Shown here: piece after piece, positions 12,928 through 26,000 of the stretch
Layout of the letters: each line of letters opens with the position of its first letter
Numbering within the stretch: the first letter of the stretch is position 1
The notes under the pieces: generated by a model
What the model was told of the DNA's origin: nothing
Database searches by the model: none
The model's input: the letters and a program-made list of their open reading frames with translations, nothing else
Made by a program: the position numbers and the translations under genes
Origin: Ignelater luminosus
Taxonomy: Eukaryota > Arthropoda > Insecta > Coleoptera > Elateridae
Direction of reading: 5' to 3'
Assembly: GCA_011009095.1 (NCBI GenBank)
Contig: VTPC01005366.1
Location: 1-64,000, forward strand
DNA length: 64,000 nt

Positions 12928-13020
12928 CAGTGACTCGCAACCTTTTTCTGCTTGCGCATCTTCTAGACAGTTCATTTTCACAAACAGTACCCCTAATACG
13001 CAATATTAAAAAGTGCTACT
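12928..13020 (+). mobile_element. Possible hAT-type transposon end
   Basis: The sequence cagtgactcgcaaccttttt starting at 12928 resembles the terminal inverted repeat of many hAT elements (CAGTGGTTCTCAACCTTTTT), with the expected CAG start. A matching right end and an 8-bp target duplication (candidate gtctagga) were not found, so the element is truncated or the match is fortuitous. Confidence 0.35.
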
Positions 13021-13039
13021 AATATGCTTGTCAGGATTA

Positions 13040-14850
13040 CCAGGCGTTCCGATATGTGCCGGGCTGTCCCGATTTTTACTCTTTTATCTCATGTCGAGAG
13101 TCGAATATCCCGATAGGGAATGGTCTGAAATGTTGTCACGTTTCTATGCGTTGGCTGACATTAGGAAATTGTAATGTTATTTTCAAATTCGCACTAAATC
13201 CGCCCTTGTCTTTCAATTTCGTTCAGGTATTTGTTTTCCTGGCGCGTAATATTTAAATTATTTCATTCTATAGACGAATGTTTGTTACAATGTTATTCTA
13301 AAGAATTGATAACTTTGTGGTCTCGACTTCTGGGCTCCGGTAGACGTGCCTTTTGCTATTTTCCAATATCAAATTCCTGGAATCTTAGTCGCAAAAATTG
13401 GAGTTACACAGTCTCAATTGAGCCAGGTTTAAGCTCGTAAATCTACGATGGGAATTTTCCATTGTCTCATAAGAATAATTATATTTTAACCTGTTAGGGT
13501 GTGCATCTGACTTTCGAACCCCACTCCAGTAAGTACACATTGCGCCACAGGAGACGCAGAGAGAGAATAGGCATTACGTTGATAGCTGCGTACTCGAAAC
13601 AACGTGCGGGTTAATTTCGGCGTTACCCCTACAAATCCGAAGCGGTTACAAACCGAATTTAATTGAAGCGATTCTCTTCGTAAAAGAGAGATCGGACTCG
13701 AGAAATCCTATTTCGTCGGGTCTTCGTCGTGATATTCACGGAGGAAAGTCGGTTTGTTTACCGAAAAGCTGTGCTTAGAAAGCTTTGTTATTGGGGAAGC
13801 GTTTTTGCTTCAATTACAGTTACGCTGGTATTTCCCAGGAAATAAATATTGTAGAGGGGAAAAACGCAACAATTTTGGTCCCGTTGGTGCAAAGTTAAAA
13901 GGTCTGTCAAGAACAGAAACTGCCCGCCTCGTAAAGACTTGAACTGTGTGTGTGTTTTATCATCTTGGAAGCTCCGTGATCCGAATGGACTAAGTCAACT
14001 TAAAGAGCGTTTGAGACTTAAAGTGGTTTTAGATATTTTTAAAGTTTGTGTATAAACACTTGGATTTTGTTCTTGTGCTTTTTGGTTATTGTTAACAACA
14101 GTGATTGTTCTTTGAAACCTAAGTTCACTTGAACATTGGTGGAACGTGAATGACCTGCTGTCAATAGGAATCAGAGGCCTGCATATATCACCTGGAAGAA
14201 AGATTGCCGTTATAGTAAGAAAGACCTGTTTTATTTTGTTATCTGAGTTTTATTGATCGTTTCATTTGATAAAAGATTAGGAGAACGTGGAATTTGTGAA
14301 ATATTCCATACGAAAGCCTTGCTTAGGCAAGATTAGTTTCGTATTTTCTCATTGAGTTATAATATTTACGAGTAATATTTTTAACTAATTTGTAACAGGA
14401 ACGTTCCCAGGTAATTTTAGCTGGTGTTTGTTAAAGTATTGCAACATAATTAATTGACTACTGTTTTTCTTTGTTATTAGATATAAAGTTTATTTGTCGC
14501 TATTACAAAATTCATTGTCAAGTTTATCTTGTTTTAATTAATTTAATATTTAGATTTTGGCCTTTTGTTCCATATTTTGAAATTTTAACGTAACAGAACC
14601 CTTCGATCTACGACTGCTGGCGCCCTCTTTTGTGAACATCTATTAGATTAATAAAAGTTTTGGAAATTGGTGAGCTTCTCTTTGTGCGGCTAGGTAAGTT
14701 CATTTGAGAATCCACCCCATCTGCGGCATGAGCTACGGGATTTAACATCTACCATTGGTCTGGACGAGACTTGTGCATACTTTTGAGCATCTTCCCGTTA
14801 CAAAATTTGAGAAAACACGTGGCGTAGAACATAACATTATTTTTTTACGT
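13040..14850. other. GC/CpG-raised island of unknown origin
   Basis: The composition changes clearly from the flanks, and CpG dinucleotides are frequent at about 13550-13740. Short open frames (13056-13256, 13231-13440, 13754-13942) show no recognised domain. The stretch could be a decayed transposon interior, a retroelement terminal repeat or a host 5' exon/promoter region. I could not establish boundaries, direct repeats or a reading frame. Confidence 0.4.
14289..14344. other. Adjacent and nested hairpins
   Basis: ggaat/attcc arms (14289-14307) are followed by atacgaaa (14308-14315) paired with tttcgtat (14337-14344), which enclose an inner cttgc/gcaag hairpin. They lie inside the CpG-raised island. 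The compact nested symmetry may mark a transposon sub-end or a structured transcript. Confidence 0.35.
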
Positions 14851-15359
14851 CCTAGGAAGGTTTATTCATTGTTTTGATTTTGTAACTCAGCGGCAATTTA
14901 TTTCTTAATGATCTTCATGTATGGTCATTGTTTTTTTTGTGTAAAATTTACGCAGTCCACACAATTACCACTTTCTTACCCAAAGAATAACGTTACGTCC
15001 AACGTCACGTAGTTTCGGAAGTACTGTATTGTTACCAGAACACTTGACAGACTATTTTAATTTCTAAGTATATAAAATCGTATTTATTGAACAAAAACTT
15101 CAATAACTACGGATTTATGGCGTGTAATCAAAAAAAAGTATGATAATCTCAGTGCTATCTTAACTGTCTGAGCTCTCTAAGGTCTATTAGTTATATGTAG
15201 GCTCCACCAACTAGACATGGGAAGCCCCTTTCGGGATTCCAAAGAATTTATTCATTAAAATCGTTGGGCTCAAGGTCCAGGCTTTAGGAACCTTGTCAGA
15301 AAGCTGGCTTTGCGTAAATTGAAAGCTGTAAGGTGAATTTACATAATATAGGAGTCTCT

Positions 15360-16200
15360 AGAAATTAATTTTCTTTTGAGTCATCAGGTGGTGGATCTTG
15401 AAGATAAAATGATGGATAATCACAAGCGCAAGAACGCGCAGCAGATCTGATGATGAATCGCGAGTGATGATGATGATGATGGAAGGTCCACATAAAGCAG
15501 ACGGCATGAAACCAGCCATCATGCCGACTTGTAGATGCAAAGCTTGCTCGCGGCGACTTGGACCTTGGGGTCCTAAAGGAGCTTAGCTTAATTGGAGTAT
15601 AGGGCAGTGCAGTTTCAGACGGCTGGACCAGTTGCTGACAGACTAGGCGGTGGTTTAGCGACCTCTAGGAGAGTACAGCAGCTGCAGACGACATCTTTCT
15701 TGGTGACATTGTCGCTGTGGTGGTGATGGTCAAGCAGCCCGTGGACCGGAAACCAAATCTCTCCAGACAGGGTAACGAATCCGCTCGAGTGGTGGTGATG
15801 AGTGATTAATTAGTAGGATATTGGAGATGCAGCCAGCCAAAGCTCCCCTCTGCCCGCATAATATAGGACACTGTTCAGATGGCAGTATTCGCGTACGTGG
15901 ACGTCCTCTTGAGATCAATTGGTAGAGGAACCGCAGTGATGACTAGCCAGTTAGAACGTAAATAAACGATGGCGCTCTGCGTAAAAGTCAGGATCAGCAG
16001 TGTCTGGAGCGTCGTTTTGAAAATTCGTAGTGTCGTCGGTGAATGGTGAGAGGAATGCCAAAGGAGACCTGGAGAGCGCAGGCTTAAACGGGGCAGGTCC
16101 TTTCTCCCAAGGTGCATCTAAAACATGTTGGAGGGAGCTTTTGACGACCAGAGGCCCAGACTCTAGTCAAGGTGGCGTGTTGCTGCAGTAGCCAGAATCG
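15360..16200. other. GC-raised island of unknown origin, with GAT microsatellite
   Basis: This block is markedly richer in G and C than its surroundings and holds overlapping minus-strand open frames (15358-15540, 15730-15918, 15875-16117) with no recognised domain. A short gat repeat lies at 15465-15482 (poly-Ile or poly-His in the minus frames). It looks like once-coding or transposon-derived DNA. The boundaries are soft and no terminal repeats were found. Confidence 0.4.
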
Positions 16201-16239
16201 AGAATCTTTACTTTAGGCTTCATGAAGAAACTTGTCTAT

Positions 16240-17580
16240 CTTATCTAGGGCTAAATCGCATGCATTAACAAATAATGTGGAGATAACTGATGAACATAAA
16301 GTTTTTTAGTTTTGATTACTATTATAAAAGTTTGTGAAGGTGTGCATGTGAATTTTAAATTCTAAGATTAAATTGCACATAAAAACCTTCAATCAACTCA
16401 ACTACTTCTAACGTTATTATGTAACGTAGAAAAACAATGCTAAAATCTACAGAAAATTTCTGGACTGTTTAGCAATTGATAATATTCTATTTCGGAAGAC
16501 ACACAGTATATAATCCTTTATGTATCGTTTTTCAATTTTTTTTTAATCTGTTGTGTATACTTACTGTAGGATATGCTACCATCTAGATAGGGAAAGCAAT
16601 TGGGTTTAATTGTTTCGTCTTCCTATTATTGTCATGATTTGATTTTGTAGATAAACACATCTACTTAATTTAATTATCGTGGCTCATCTATCACTTTGCT
16701 TTCAATGACCGTAGTAACATTTATTCTAACTGGATAACACATTGCCTTCGTAAACAAGCAGTTGAATGGGATTTAGCAGTAAATACTATTGATAATAAAA
16801 TTATTAGGTAATTAAACTGCAAGAAATATTAAATCTTCATTAAATAACAAAGTTGCGGTATACAAAGGGCCACAATACAATTTTAGGGTGCTGTTAATCA
16901 TCTGAAGATATCTAGTTTATTAAATTATTGCTGACCGGTATGGTATATAGTTGGCATTAAATTAACGGAGTTATTTAAAGTTGGAAACAACAGGGCTGAA
17001 TTATTAATTACAACTGTTGAACTAGAGGGTTAATAACAAGGACACACTGACACAGGCATACACGCCCAGGCCTGAATATAAACTTATCTTTTAGTTTGTT
17101 TAAAATTACATCCAAAGTTTACTTCGAAGCTTTGATTGAACTTCACGTATCAATATTTGTTGTCAAATATCTTACAAAAGTTTCTAGACAGTTAGTTATG
17201 AGTTTTACACGTGTATTTCTTTTATATATAAAAATATTTCCCGAAAATACCTGAAAGGTTATTTTTGCGAGATTTATAATAAGGAACTGAAAAGCGAGAA
17301 AGGGAGAAGCAAGAATTAGAACAAAAAAATTTTGGTGGGCATGCTGAAGATCATAAAAAAATTAAAACAGAGGTTAACCCAAATAAATAACTTCAATTTT
17401 ATGATTCATGGAATTTCATTAAAACTTCAGAAATGGAATAACGGAATTTGATTTAGCATTCATCTGGGTAAATCTGTCAACGTAACATTTAAATTATTTT
17501 GCTTGAAATAAAAATGTAACCCAATTCTGAGAACTTAGCTTACTTTTGTCTGTTTGAAAAGAGATTCTTTTACTACTTTT
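16240..17580. other. AT-rich DNA without recognised features
   Basis: Nothing assignable on either strand. The last 40 bases form a pyrimidine-rich tract that ends in a good splice acceptor before the exon candidate at 17586. Confidence 0.5.
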
Positions 17581-17585
17581 TGCAG

Positions 17586-17855
17586 ACTTTCAGCTTTAAG
17601 AATAACAGTAGACAAAGAAATTTCAATGTTATGATAAAGAAAACACTAAACAATATATACTGGGACGATGGAAAAATGAAAATAGAGGTTGAATCTGAAA
17701 ACGGTACAACAAAGGGAATAAATTATTTAGCTAAAACTACAATAGCAAATGTATCTGATGGCCAATTTGCCTGCAGCGTCGTCAACTATACGTACATACG
17801 TAAAAGGTCATCCATGTATCAAATTGAAGCTACACAGCGGATACAGTTAAAATGA
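17586..17855 (+). CDS. Candidate terminal exon: C-terminal half of an Ig-like domain
   Basis: The frame is open for 90 codons directly after a strong splice acceptor (pyrimidine-rich tract then ttttgcag, ending at 17585). The peptide includes WDDGKMKIEVESENGTTKG, then INYLAKTTIANVSDGQFACS and VVNY, then YQIEATQRIQL. The 'L..TTI.NVSDGQF.C.V.NY' block looks like strands E and F of an immunoglobulin domain, where the cysteine forms the core disulfide. The first cysteine and tryptophan half would lie on an upstream exon, which I could not find. Two N-glycosylation sequons are visible (NGT, NVS), plus NYT. It ends in TGA at 17853, and AATAAA follows about 12 bases later, so it may be a last exon. 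It is the only plausible host exon here, but it could still be a chance frame. Confidence 0.4.
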   Translation, partial: TFSFKNNSRQRNFNVMIKKTLNNIYWDDGKMKIEVESENGTTKGINYLAKTTIANVSDGQFACSVVNYTYIRKRSSMYQIEATQRIQLK

Positions 17856-17879
17856 ATTAATGTAAACAATAAAACATCC

Positions 17880-20700
17880 TCCCAGTATTGATCTTATTCT
17901 AACTAATCATTTCTATTTCGACAGTCCTGTTGAAGTTATAGCTAACAAAATCATCTATACCATTTACTGACTGAAGCAAAATAAGGAACGACTAAGGTTT
18001 AGTTGATTGACAATCAATTTTTGAATGTCCAGTCGTTAATATTTAAAGAATTCAATTGGGAATTTCTTAAGAGCCTGTTCTACAAAATTGTCAATCGTGT
18101 TAATTCTCTGAATAAGTACCTCCAAAGGCAAAGTAATTGATGTGTCTGAAATGAACATTACCGAGCAATTTTCCATTTCTTTCCCAAAATAAAAAATTTT
18201 TAGGTTTTTGCATACTTGGTAAGTTGCTTGGTCTTGAGATTTGGTAGAGTGATTAATCTGAGACTAAGTTCGATAGTAAATAGGTGCTTGAGCGAAATTG
18301 TAAATCTTTTTATGAGTTTTCTGGAGGTCTCAAGGAGTTCTTAGAGTATCGACTGTACAGTTCTGTCGTACTGTGCAATTTTTCTTGACATAATACGGCC
18401 TCGTTTTTTATCTTAAGCCGTTTCTCGAGATGAGGCTGGGTAGATCTATGTAAAGAAATGTGGACCAGTATATGCATAGATTTCCCCGGACACTACAGAC
18501 AAAGCGGACTTTTAAGAAAATAGTTCACGATAGATAAGACATGACAGCTACTCTAGAGTTTCTGACGGACGTACGACTTAGACAAAATTTTCTTTTTGGT
18601 ATGCTGTTCTCATTCGAGAAAATCCATTGGATTTTGTTTGGGTTGAGTTTGATATTCCATTAACAAAGACAAGTTTTTGCCTTAATGTATACCCGAGAGA
18701 GTTGTAATTTTGGTAAATAATTCACTATTAACTATCAAACAATTGTATCTTACAAAATTAAAAGTACAACTAAAAATTTGGTACAGCCATGTTAGAGCTG
18801 CACATTAAGTTAACTCCCGATTTAATGACGTAAAATCCATAAAAATGTCTGATAATCTAAAATTTAACATTTCAAGTCTTTTAACGAACAGCAATATTAT
18901 TCTCAATAAGTTGCTTTCAAATAAGGTCCTGAAAATGTAAGTTTAAGACACAACACTATAGAAAGCCTAAAAATCGTTAATACCAATGATGGAAGCCAAT
19001 TCTAATAAAGAGATTCCAGTTATTAACGGAATTTGAAATTAACTTAATTGAATAAGGAGATTTTATATATTCAAAGACCCAGTAAACAGTTGTGATTGAA
19101 TGGAAGCAAGTCAATCTAAAGACAAATACAAGAGAGACTGATAGAAGAGGCATTATTAAAACCGAAAATCTGCGAGGCCTTGCTTTCATAATTATCCATT
19201 CATATTGAAAGTTTGAGTTGAATCAAAAAGCTTTTTCTTAAGTTTTCTTAAAAAAGGCAAGACTTCTTCGGGTATTGATTTTAAACAAATTTTGCGTTCT
19301 TTGAAGAATTTTAAATTTCAGGTAATTATATTACCGTAAGAAATAAAAAAGGCTCGTTAGTGGGGGGTTGTAGCATTTCAACTTTTACCATCAAGTTTTA
19401 GTTAGCAAATTAACAACCTTGTTGAAGTTACTTCCAATTTATATCTCGTTCTCTTTAATTCTACTTTTAACTTGTATAAAATAATTTTGCAGAATTCAAT
19501 TACTTAGTGGGCTAATTAATTAAAATGGTTAGCTTTTATGATTAAGAAATATTCAATTACTTGTTTTATTAAAGTTGAAAGATTTATAATTATTTCAGAC
19601 GTCTGAAGATAAAAGTTTGTTTTAGCGTGTTTATCTTAAAAAGAAAGTTTTCTAAGATTTTCTACATTCTCAAGAAACATAATTTTACATTTTTTGTAAG
19701 TACTACAATTTGTAATAATACGGAATTTTACAGTAAACTTTATATAAGAACATTTTGTATTTTAATAACTGAATTGAAAATTAATTTCCCAAGATAGCTA
19801 CAGACAGCCACAAAGCGAAATGGTATTGATTACAATGGTGTTGACCTGCAAATTATCCGAATAGGTATCTATAAAAAACAATAAAAGGAGGACGAGTCCA
19901 CCTGAGACCGTGCATCAGACATAAAGCGTGATTTCCACCACGCTTCGATTTAGTCTCACATATTGCTACAAATTGCTTGTAATCGATCAAAGGGCTGTGA
20001 ACTTACGAACAGCGTTAAAAGTTTACGAAAGAATGCAAAAGATTTACATTGTGCTACTAAATATGGTAGTGGAAGAGTATAAATACCTATATTTGTCGAA
20101 AGGAGAAAATGGATCTTTTTCAGGTTATACCCACTCGAGACTGAAAATGACTGCGTGATGACGTATGGCGCAGGGAACAAAGCTGTCGGATTTATTCTTT
20201 TCAAAACATTAGAAAAGTACTGAATTTTGCTGTGGTATGGGTGCGTATTTTCATTCTTCAGAAAAAAAAACAAACCATTACAACAAGTTAAACATGCCAT
20301 ACAGTATGTCATAACCAAAATTCTTTTATGATTTACACTACAACTAGTTTTGAAAACTAACGAGCAATTTTATTTTACAGAATTTTTTTTTTGGTTGAGT
20401 CTTTTTATTTATTTGATTTCTTTGATCTACAAGATGAAAGGCAACAAAGAAATAAAAAAACCTAGGAAAAATAGCAGAGCGAAGCGGTGACTTCAGGAGA
20501 AGTAAAAAATTAAAATAAATAGAACATCCAAAGAAAGCACTAAATTTGACCTGGTAATGGATGAAGTGTTGAGAAAGCAGTCTAAAAAAGAAGTTGCCAA
20601 GTTAACAAACTTTATTAACGTATGTTTCAATGTACAGTATGTGTCTAGACTATGAAAAATAGCGCAGGTGATAATGACCCCAAAAACTGAAAAACTTTTT
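17880..20700. other. No recognised gene
   Basis: 18210-18700 and 19880-20200 are slightly less AT-rich. The second has a 7-bp hairpin, aagcgtg/cacgctt, at about 19924-19946. Open frames at 18977-19189, 19928-20158 and 19956-20318 show no domain. Confidence 0.4.
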
Positions 20701-20711
20701 GAAAAACTATA

Positions 20712-21156
20712 CGGTGTGTCCACATTTCGATGCTCACTATTGGTGGTATTTCGGTTATTAGAAGGTTGATGTTATGTCGAATTCAATACTCGCAACAAAT
20801 CTCACTTTTTTAAATTTTAAGATATTTTGGAAAAACCAAAATTTGCTGATTTCAGTTTTTCTCAATAACTCGATAACAGCTAATGTGGCCGCTTCTAGAC
20901 TTTTACAGTGTTTGTTTTTGTAAGACAAATTCTTTGGTGTCAGCAAAAACCCCCGATTGTTATTTGTTTTCAAGTTATTGGCGCTATCTTTTGTTTTTCA
21001 CAGGCAGTCATATTGGATAGTTAGTTAGTTAGGGTGAATCTGAAATGAGATTTGTTGCGAGAATTGAATTCCACATAACATATCCCATTTAAGAGCTGTT
21101 CTATGTCTTCCAATAACCGAAATACAAATAGTGAGCATCGAAATGTGGACACACTG
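20712..21156. mobile_element. MITE with long terminal inverted repeats, TA target duplication
   Basis: A 445-bp element. The left end cggtgtgtccacatttcgat and the reversed right end cagtgtgtccacatttcgat are followed on both sides by gctcactatt and a shared tatttcggttatt block. After an indel of about 30 bp they share gaattcaat..ctcgcaacaaatctca, so each arm is about 100-130 bp. TA flanks both ends (20710-20711 and 21157-21158). There is no coding sequence; the minus frame at 20758-20973 lies inside it and is not a gene. Long arms, small size and TA duplication fit a Tc1/mariner-type MITE that can form a hairpin. Arm divergence suggests moderate age. Confidence 0.75.
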
Positions 21157-21184
21157 TATATCTAAATAGGATGATACCAGTAAT

Positions 21185-21196
21185 GGGGGGGGGGGG
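21185..21196 (+). repeat. G12 homopolymer
   Basis: Twelve consecutive G residues just outside the 20.7-21.16 kb MITE, in otherwise AT-rich DNA. A tract of this length is unstable in replication and prone to sequencing length error. Confidence 0.9.
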
Positions 21197-21199
21197 AAT

Positions 21200-24100
21200 A
21201 AATAAGTTTAGTTTTAAAGATCAGCATGTATATTCATATTCTATACATGTGACAAACTTCAGACGAATGAAACAACAATAGCAACGTTTGCAGGTTTATA
21301 GGGCAATATTAACAGTAGGTGAAACTGAATAGGAAGCTGTAAATAAACCGCAGAAAGTTGTTAATAGTGTCAATAAACGAGCAAGGAATGGCGAATGAAA
21401 CTAAACAAGAAGAGGTCCGTACATACTAACTTTACGAATAAACTGATTGAACATAGAACCTCGTTAGAAATACGTAAATGGCACAATTGTTCATGCTCTA
21501 ACGCTGCGAAACACTAATGTGTGAAACTTTGATGAAACGAGCACGTGAAGAAGTATTGCTGAATGTACAAACACTGATCGCATTTAAAGATTTGAGAAGA
21601 GGGTACTAATGCCTTTTGGATGCAAGAAACAAGGGCGTTCATCAAGATCTTAAGAGAAAGACAGCCGAAGCATAAATAAAAACGTTTTACCCAGAAATAG
21701 GAAGCCAGCATGACCATATCGACATAGCGACAAGCGAAATAAATTATGAAAATTTTATTTAAAGTTGAAAAGCAGATCTTTGAAAACCAATTTGATTTTG
21801 TATCAGGAGTTCTTGTTCTTACTGGAACTTGTCACAAAATCGATGTTTACTAGTGGAGACGACAGGGTTGCAGTCTTTATAGATGAGCTACCACTTTTTA
21901 AGAGAAATCTGTAATTAAGCTGTAAGGTCACAACCCTCCCAAACATATTGAATAAACCGTCACTAGCAGTTACACAGTTATTATTAATTAAAACAGCAAT
22001 TGTATTATGTTGGACGTCTGGAGTGCTATAGCTAATAAATGATGTCTTTTGGCAAAAGAAAAGCGATTATTTGGCATATCCTCTTTGGAATTAACTAAGT
22101 GCTCAAGGTATGATTATTTCACTTATTTTACATTGTATAGCCAACAACTATCTTTAAATTCTGTAGCTGCGCAAAGTCTTGGTTCATCAGATTAACGTCT
22201 AATTGTTATGAACTGTGACTGTTTGATTTATTTTGCTTGTAGAATGTGTACCAAGAGAGGCAGTCTTTTAAGGGAAAAATTTTGGAAACTAAATATCCAG
22301 GTTATGACGATTTATTTTATATATAATTTTGTACATTAACATAAACACATTTCTTTGACATGGACCCCTTCCCACAATCTGCTGTATATAGTATTAAAAA
22401 CCTTTGGAAGTAAGAAATCTTCAAACCTTTGAAGCAACAGTTTTCAATGCCTGCAAAGCCTTGCACGAATAATGAAAAGTGCATGGATTCGTGCTAAAAA
22501 GAACTTACGATTCAATAACTTTGTTAGTAGATGTTGCAAGAATCTCCAGTTGTACACAAAGAATGCTGTCCTCAGAAGGTATAAACCTGAAATGAAATTC
22601 GTTTTCAAATACGATTCTGACTACGTTCCTCTGTGTTTCCATCTCTTTCTTTCCTTGCCAGTGTTCTTGACACTCTGGCTGGTTATATCTAGATCCAGTC
22701 TGGGTTCAATCTGTGTCGAGGGTTGGAACATCCCTTCCATCTCGTGGCCCTACGGATGTCCATCTTCTGGTGATGGACTGTATTACTTTCGTCAAGCTGT
22801 ACGCATTTCTTGAGCTTAGCTTCAAAGTGGCAAATGACTCTTTATGCCACCCTTCTTGGACGCGCCACCAGCATTGAAGAATTTTATAGATTGGAACTTT
22901 GAAACTATGAATTGCTCAGAAAATTTTTTTACACATAAGGTTTGTTTATTAATATTACTCGTTCATCGTTTTTCCAAAAACGAAAATACCAAATTTAGAC
23001 AAGGATTAAAATCAATTACTCTTTGATGCGTTTTTATATTCTAACGGCAAGAAGCACTAACTCGTAGAAAGCTTGAAAACGAATTAAATCAAGATAGAAA
23101 ACTACAGTAACTGTTTACATAAAAAGAATAACAAAATTTTTTAGTTTACACTAAGACTCTGCTCTTAAACACTAAAGAAGTTACACAACTTTCAATTGCC
23201 GATAATCAGAGTTAAGTGTTTCACAACAGCACTAAGACAAAAGGTAGAATCATGATCCAAGCTTATTGAATTTAAAAGAGAGACAGAATGAGGAAAACTG
23301 AGAAATTTCTCGGGAATACTGACGATATATACGTTACAAACAAATATTTGAACGGCTATCCTATACCACAATCAGGATTAATCTTAAAGATGTTTAGAAG
23401 CGCTTCGCAGTATTTATGTTACGAATCCGAAGCAAATTTTTGAAAAACAAAAAGAAATTGACAGTCTTGATTCAGAATATTGAATTGTTCTAGGACGAAA
23501 CATTTTCAAATAATTAGATCAAACTAATTGGCTGAAGTTGATGAAAGTTCAAAATACATTTATTTCTGTTAATTAGTATTAATGTCGACGTCACATCATT
23601 TTTGTACTGCATATGTTTTGTGTATCTCTTTAAATCCCATTTTAAAAACAACATCTGCGGAGCAATAAATTTATAAAAAGTAGATAAATATTATAGAGCA
23701 AGATACGTATGCCATGAAAATAAAAACAGCAAGAATGTAGGTATGGAGGTCACGGCAGATTTTCAAAAATATTCGCCTTTTGCGAGCGATAAACTTACAA
23801 TAAATGCAACTTGGAAACATATTGCTATTACACATATTTATGTTCAGGGAGCAATAAAGCAGCGGTATTGTGGCATTTATCGAAAATATTCCTTGCTTTT
23901 ATCGAGCACTTGCTTTTATTTATCGCAAAATAAAAATTGTTGGAATTTTTACAATAATTTATTTTCGCATACCAGTATCCCAATCTGTTGACAATTTTGT
24001 ACAAAATAAACTTTGATTTTGACTCTTTAAGCAAATTTTATTAATGCAAATTATTTAATATTCCCCAGAAATTCTCGCCCTTGCTTAGTGTGGTTTTTAG

Positions 24101-26000
24101 GTTAACGAAAAATAATTTTGTTGAAAATCTGCTTCCATTTACGCAATACTAATTAGAGAAGATTATGTTCACAGTAGAATAACTAAGTACAAACAAGGTT
24201 TGTCATTTACTATTCAGAAGCTGTACCTACTTACACTTTCGTGTAATCTTCAAGGAGTTCCATCAAGAAAACCGCGCTATCACGTTATTAAAACGTTGTG
24301 TGTCTATGTGTACGCACACCTTCTATGATTTTGCATAAAATCACTGTCTGGGTTTTATTAACTAAAATTAGGCCCTTTCACTCTAAATGCCGAAATGGCA
24401 TTTCGTTTTTACAGACACTCTTTCTGACTTTCTGGTCATAACTGAACGTATAGAGTTAGGAAGTTAACATTGGATCATTAAGTTTTATGCCGACTCTTGA
24501 GTTAAGTTGTGTGGCGGCGGTTGTCTGGAAGTGTCTGTAAGAAAACTTGCAATTACTGATTATGGTCGTTTTATACTGTGGTTTCCTGGAACACTTTTTA
24601 ATTTCTTATTGGCATTTGAATTTTTACGATCGTTTTATCAGAATATCTCTTTTATAAAAGGTCGTAATAATATCCTGAAATTAGTATTTTATGAAGATGA
24701 AACATTATTAAAGCGGTTTTTTTAGATAAAATTACAAAAATCGATTACTTCTACATTTTAATTGTTTGCTTACATATCCCAATCGCTCTTCCAAGTTTAA
24801 TTGTGAAAGTAGATACCCCGAAAACTTGTGTTGCGTCGTGCTTCGCTGATATTTGTTGACATAACCGACTTTACCAAAACAGAGCTCGGAAAAGTTATAA
24901 CGGGAACGAATTAATAAAATTCTGCTTCAAGTATCATCCAACTCGTCTAATAAACGTGGATGAAATGTTTTCATCCGCAATTCCTATATTTATGCATCTC
25001 TTTTGAATAATCCAATAATTTCCCAGGTTTGAAAAATGCCAGGAACGAAAACAATTTTCTGGGCTTGGCGTTTGTGGCAAAATTATAATAAACATGTTCT
25101 CACATTTAACCCTGCTGAAATGGTTTTATGGTGCCTTCTAGATTGTTTTGTTTCCAGTTTGTAACTTTCTGGCTATAATAAATGAAACAAAAACGTTGCG
25201 TCCAGTAAATGGTGCATTCAGTGTGAACGAAGGGTGAAGGTACGAGAAAGACAATAACGTGTTTTGTATAATCGGGTGGGTTTATATTTTGATAGCTGGT
25301 GCTTAAACTGAAGTGTGTTGGGTTTGCAAACGTTTCAGTTTGCAAGTTTACCAATAGTCAGCAAAACTTGTTATTTTTTAATTTGGAATTCTTCTCAACT
25401 GATAAAGACAGTTAAATTGAATTTTTCCATTTGACTTTCAAATTGTTCTAGTTTATCTAAATATTTAGGTATACTGTAGTAGTATTAAAATTTATTCTAA
25501 TATTTGTCCCTTTAATTTAATTTTATTTTACTGTGGTTAACTCTGGTGTTGAGTAGACTCGAGAATTTCATCTTTGCATGTGTAATTTAGGTTTGAGCTC
25601 CGTGATTTCACTATTTAATTAGTTGGATGTCCATTCCTCACCCTTGTTATTCGAGTTTGTGATTTCTTCGAAATAATTTAATGGTACTTTCTAATTATGT
25701 TACGCTAGAGAGGATTTGTAGTAATTAAAATTGAGGTAAGGACACATACTGGATTGTACTACACTAGAATTTCAATATCATTTATAATGACTACCGTCGC
25801 TATTTATAGTTGGTAGCTTACAATTCTAATTCAATTTCAAACTTTGAATTATTAATTAATTTATTTGCCAGTCTGATTTTCAAAGCCTGAAAATGCTGCA
25901 TTGAACCAAGTTGAAAAAAGAAAAATTTTTGAAATATTGTTACGTGAGCGTTAAAACAATTTCTACTCTTATGATTATATTATTTATTGCCTTAAATATA
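21200..26000. other. Mostly AT-rich DNA without recognised genes
   Basis: A GC-raised patch at 22640-22830 carries the end of an open frame (22472-22813) without a known domain. A small hairpin, aaatgcc/ggcattt, lies at about 24394-24412. The stretch 23740-23990 has loosely repeated 'atattc..ttttatcgag' phrases but no clear unit. Nothing else could be assigned. Confidence 0.4.

Noticed and set aside
14618-14640. tggcgccctc resembles the start of a retroelement primer-binding site
   Set aside because: Only about eight bases match, no terminal repeat ends directly before it, and no gag or pol signal follows.
22472-22813. 113-codon plus-strand frame with a hydrophobic stretch
   Set aside because: No recognised domain, no splice or promoter support; the length is within chance for AT-rich DNA with alternative starts.
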